This document shows, one piece after another, positions 27,972-30,327 of a stretch of DNA of 30,327 nucleotides (position 1 is its first letter; every line of letters starts with the position of its first letter). The translations under genes and the position numbers were made by a program. Origin of the DNA: JAXDBW01 sp034678405 (GTDB lineage Bacteria > Patescibacteriota > Patescibacteriia > UBA10025 > JAHIVO01); NCBI GenBank assembly GCA_034678405.1, contig JAXDBW010000049.1, positions 1 to 30,327 of the forward strand, read 5' to 3'. The notes under the pieces were generated by a model. The model saw only the letters and a program-made list of their open reading frames with translations, was not told where the DNA came from and did not search any database.

Positions 27972-28313
27972 ATGACAGCTCAACAAGCACCAAGCTCAGA
28001 CAACGAAGAAATCCAGCGGGTCCGTATCCGCATTCGTGCCTACGATCATAAGATTATTGATCAATCCACGCGCACGATTTTGGAAACGGCTCAGCGCACG
28101 GGCGCGACCACTAAAGGTCCCATCCCGTTGCCAACGGAAAAAAAGAAATACACCGTGAATAAGTCGACCTTCGTGCACAAAGATTCCCGTGAGCAGTACG
28201 AGATGCGTATCCACAAACGCCTGATTGACATCATCAATCCGACACCCAAAACGATCGACTCCATGATGAACTTGAACCTCCCTGCCGGTGTCGACGTAGA
28301 GATAAAAATGTAA
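27972..28313 (+). CDS. rpsJ: 30S ribosomal protein uS10
   Basis: 113 residues; the core runs from VRIRIRAYDHKIIDQSTRTILETAQRTGA to the conserved VHKDSREQYEMRIHKRLIDI and LPAGVDVEIKM. An N-terminal extension of about 15 residues (MTAQQAPSSDNEEIQ) is not typical of the short S10 of most bacteria. S10 sits in the 30S head and also takes part in Nus-type antitermination. It lies 77 bases after tuf, with no clear promoter, and is followed by a 193-base leader region before rplC. Confidence 0.96.
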   Translation: MTAQQAPSSDNEEIQRVRIRIRAYDHKIIDQSTRTILETAQRTGATTKGPIPLPTEKKKYTVNKSTFVHKDSREQYEMRIHKRLIDIINPTPKTIDSMMNLNLPAGVDVEIKM

Positions 28314-28317
28314 TTCC

Positions 28318-28330
28318 GCCCCGAGGGGGC
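28318..28330 (+). other. Short GC hairpin after rpsJ
   Basis: GCCCC-GAG-GGGGC, five bases after the rpsJ stop, followed by ATTTG. Possibly a weak terminator or processing site. Confidence 0.45.
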
Positions 28331-28363
28331 ATTTGAAAACGTAACCAAACGAGTAAATAGGTT

Positions 28364-28483
28364 CCGAGGATGATAATCGCACTGACTCGAACGCGCTAAT
28401 CCCCGGATAACGATTTGCACGAAACATGAAACCGGTACACGGTATCATCATTCTGCATTTTGTGAATACCAACGCCGGTTTTT
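28364..28483 (+). promoter_or_regulatory. Structured leader of rplC-rplD-rplW
   Basis: The 193-base gap before rplC folds into at least two parts. CCGAGGAT (28364-28371) pairs with ATCCCCGG (28399-28406), with one mismatch. AACCGG (28430-28435) pairs with CCGGTT (28475-28480), enclosing GGTAT/ATACC (28441-28445/28466-28470) and ending in five T. The second part resembles an intrinsic terminator 23 bases before the rplC ATG. TTGAAA/TAAATA near 28333-28359 is a poor promoter candidate. Confidence 0.5.
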
Positions 28484-28506
28484 AGTTACGAATCATATCA
28501 ACAACA

Positions 28507-29301
28507 ATGAAATTCATCTTAGCCAAGAAAATTGAAATGACGCAGCGATTTGCTGAGGACGGTACGGTCACTCCGGTGACTGTCGTCGAAGCCGGTCCCT
28601 GTGTCGTGACGCAAGTAAAATCCGCCGATCAGGACGGCTATACTGCGGTGCAGCTTGGCTTCGGAGCGAAGAAGCGCCTCACGAAATCACTGACCGGTCA
28701 TGCGAAAGATCTCGGCACCCCCCGCTATTTCCGTGAATTCCGAGTCGATGAGACCGGTGAACTAAAACGTGGCGATCGCATCACCGCTGGTGTGTTTGCC
28801 GCCGGAGATCCCGTCCAAGTCGTCGGTACGTCAAAAGGTAAAGGCTATGCGGGTGTGGTGAAGCGGCATGGATTTGCCGGCTCGAAGGCGACGCATGGTA
28901 ACAAAGACCAACTCCGCACTTCTGGCTCTATTGGCGCAACTGATGCTGCTCGCGTATTCAAAGGCACGCGGATGGCAGGTCAGATGGGCGACCAGCAGGT
29001 AACGCAGACTGGTCTGTCGATTGTGGAGGTTGATGCCGCCAACAATTTGCTATTTATCAAAGGCGCTGTCCCCGGTGCACGCAATGGATTACTCCTGATC
29101 TCTGGCGATGGCGAGATGAAACTCGAGGAACCAAAACCAGAACAGCCAGTGGAAGAAAAGCCAGCCGAGAAATCCGAAGTGACGCCAGCAGAAAAAGCTG
29201 AAGAAAAGACGGAGAAGAAAGCCGAGGAGCAGCCGGCAGAAGACAAGCCAACTGAACAGGCTGAGGCTGCCGCAACTGGGCCGAAAGAGGAGAAGAAATA
29301 A
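28507..29301 (+). CDS. rplC: 50S ribosomal protein uL3 with charged C-terminal tail
   Basis: 264 residues. The core (about 1-205) has MKFILAKKIEMTQRF, GTSKGKGYAGVVKRHGFAGSKATHG, RTSGSIGATDAARVFKGTRMAGQMG and VPGARNGLLLI, the normal L3 sequence that reaches towards the peptidyl-transferase centre. It is followed by about 58 residues of Glu, Lys, Pro and Ala (for example EEKPAEKSEVTPAEKAEEK), an unusual low-complexity tail. A frame error is unlikely because the reading frame and stop are clean and rplD follows two bases later. Confidence 0.96.
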   Translation: MKFILAKKIEMTQRFAEDGTVTPVTVVEAGPCVVTQVKSADQDGYTAVQLGFGAKKRLTKSLTGHAKDLGTPRYFREFRVDETGELKRGDRITAGVFAAGDPVQVVGTSKGKGYAGVVKRHGFAGSKATHGNKDQLRTSGSIGATDAARVFKGTRMAGQMGDQQVTQTGLSIVEVDAANNLLFIKGAVPGARNGLLLISGDGEMKLEEPKPEQPVEEKPAEKSEVTPAEKAEEKTEKKAEEQPAEDKPTEQAEAAATGPKEEKK

Positions 29302-29303
29302 CT

Positions 29304-29933
29304 ATGGCAAAAGTAACTGTATATTCACAAGTAGGGACGAAATCTGGCGAGGTCGCACTCGACAAAAAAGTATTTAGCGTCGAGATTAACCCTATCGTGG
29401 TCCAGCAAGCCGTCCGGGCCACACAGGCAAACCGCCGGCAGGTCATCGCCCATGCGAAAGATCGCTCAGAAGTCCGTGGCGGTGGTAAGAAGCCCTGGCG
29501 CCAAAAAGGCACTGGCCGCGCTCGACACGGTTCCATCCGGTCACCACTCTGGATTGGCGGTGGCGCTACCTTTGGCCCGACCAAGGATCGCAATTTTTCA
29601 TTATCAATCAATAAGAAAGCAAAACGCTCAGCGCTGCGCATGAGTCTCACGGACAAGGCGGCTGAGAATAATATTATCGTCCTTGATGCATTATCACTGG
29701 AGAAAATTAGCACGAAGGCGATCGCCGAACTTCTCAAGAAGCTAAAAGTAGCAAAGACTGCACTGCTTGTCCTCCCGACTGTCGATAAGACAATTATTGC
29801 CTCAGCGAAAAATATCCCCCAGGTGACGACTATCCAGGCAGACAGTCTCAATGCCGAAATAGTATTAGCGCACGAGAAACTGATCATGCCGCAGGCATCG
29901 CTGGATATTATTACTAAAACATTTGCGAAATAA
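29304..29933 (+). CDS. rplD: 50S ribosomal protein uL4
   Basis: 209 residues. The exit-tunnel loop is visible as RRQVIAHAKDRSEVRGGGKKPWRQKGTGRARHGSIRSPLWIGGGATFGP, with KKAKRSALRMSLTDKA after it. In E. coli L4 represses its own operon through the S10 leader; here a structured leader occurs before rplC. C-terminus NIPQVTTIQADSLNAEIVLAHEKLIMPQASLDII is as usual. Two bases after rplC, two bases before rplW. Confidence 0.97.
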   Translation: MAKVTVYSQVGTKSGEVALDKKVFSVEINPIVVQQAVRATQANRRQVIAHAKDRSEVRGGGKKPWRQKGTGRARHGSIRSPLWIGGGATFGPTKDRNFSLSINKKAKRSALRMSLTDKAAENNIIVLDALSLEKISTKAIAELLKKLKVAKTALLVLPTVDKTIIASAKNIPQVTTIQADSLNAEIVLAHEKLIMPQASLDIITKTFAK

Positions 29934-29935
29934 TC

Positions 29936-30327
29936 ATGGGCATCCTCGATTCACTCAAACGGAAGAAAGACGCATCGAAATCGGACAGCCAGCCGACCCA
30001 GGATTCTGATACCCAGCAGAAAGCGAAGCAGCAGAAAAAGGATGAGACAGAAGTGGTGAAGGAATCAGTACTCACCCCCGAGGGCAAGCTTGTCGAGGTA
30101 GAGAAGAAGCAGAAAAAGGAAACCAAGAAGAAAGCGACCACACCGAAAAAAGAAGACACCGGTAATGCTCATCGCGTGCTCATGCATCCGCTGATCACTG
30201 AAAAAGGTTCGTTTCTCGGAGCGCAGAATCAGTATCTCTTTGCTGTCGCGCCGAATACAAATAAGATCGAAATCAAGAAGGCGATCAAAGCGGTCTATGG
30301 TATCATGCCGACGAAAGTACGGATCAT
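29936..30327 (+). CDS. rplW: 50S ribosomal protein uL23, extended, partial
   Basis: Cut by the window end; 130 codons are seen. The L23 core starts near residue 79 (HRVLMHPLITEKGSFLGAQNQYLFAVAPNTNKIEIKKAIKAVYG). Before it is an extension of about 77 charged residues (Lys, Gln, Glu, Asp), with MGILDSLKRKKDASKSD at its head. L23 borders the exit tunnel and docks trigger factor and SRP. ATG 29936 is two bases after the rplD stop. An internal start near the core is possible, but the continuous frame and the position of the ATG favour the extended form. Confidence 0.9.
   Translation, partial: MGILDSLKRKKDASKSDSQPTQDSDTQQKAKQQKKDETEVVKESVLTPEGKLVEVEKKQKKETKKKATTPKKEDTGNAHRVLMHPLITEKGSFLGAQNQYLFAVAPNTNKIEIKKAIKAVYGIMPTKVRI

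Noticed and set aside
29057..29887. 276-codon open frame on the minus strand opposite rplC/rplD
   Set aside because: It is antisense to two clear ribosomal protein genes, has no recognisable motif, and its composition mirrors the opposite strand.
1..30327. CRISPR array, integrase, transposase or phage gene
   Set aside because: No spaced direct repeats or recognisable mobile-element protein was found. The nearest candidates are hairpins in the 10-11.7 kb strip.
1..30327. Alternative genetic code (UGA as glycine, as in some CPR groups)
   Set aside because: TGA terminates several well-defined genes at the expected family length, for example prepilin peptidase and ndk.

Overview
The window looks like a stretch of a small-genome bacterium of the Candidate Phyla Radiation (Patescibacteria, probably a Parcubacteria-type lineage). 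This rests on family-level resemblance, not a search. The supporting signs are a type IV pilus minor-pilin cluster with prepilin peptidase, a VKOR/DsbA disulfide pathway, an iron-sulfur-less MutY-like glycosylase, ribosomal proteins with charged tails, few Shine-Dalgarno sites, many probable leaderless starts, and little biosynthesis. TGA ends several genes (prepilin peptidase, ndk, the 18.7 and 19.2 kb genes), so a UGA-reassigned code is unlikely. Only one gene (rpmB) is on the minus strand.

Layout. 1-5.3 kb: type IV pilus/type II secretion-like pseudopilins around a prepilin peptidase; the minor pilins share a cysteine module. 5.3-10.1 kb: ligA, gatC-gatA, a CheY-like regulator and ndk. 10.1-11.8 kb: an accessory-looking strip of tiny genes in short units divided by hairpin terminators: a 37-residue membrane peptide, two zinc-ribbon proteins, a 17-codon leader peptide with an attenuator-like switch before an 83-residue orphan, and a tRNA-Pro inside a long inverted repeat. 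11.8-17.6 kb: membrane and envelope genes: a CNNM/CBS protein, a nine-helix presenilin-like GxGD protease candidate, a GNAT acetyltransferase, DsbA, a VKOR-RdgB fusion, and a DHA2-type MFS transporter broken by one missing A. 17.6-22.8 kb: a 48-residue histone-H1-like protein with a long structured leader, small unknowns, a MutY-like protein, uppS plus a long-chain prenyl synthase, rpmB (minus), and a site-2 protease. 22.8-30.3 kb: str/S10 ribosomal region: rpsL-rpsG-fusA, a membrane-anchored protein, tuf, rpsJ, rplC, rplD, and a truncated rplW.

How it fits together. The minor pilins carry cysteine pairs that would need oxidation outside the membrane, and the DsbA and VKOR genes 9 kb away could supply it. 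uppS and the prenyl synthase would make lipid carriers. The str/S10 block supplies translation components.

The most interesting unexplained items are: (1) a nested RNA fold of about 110 nt between the fusA operon and tuf, whose 24-bp core helix contains three G-U wobbles that pair only in plus-strand RNA; (2) the leader peptide and switch at 11.03-11.15 kb; (3) the tRNA-Pro precursor helix; (4) a structured rplC leader; (5) the repeated extended -10 promoters placed for leaderless mRNAs.
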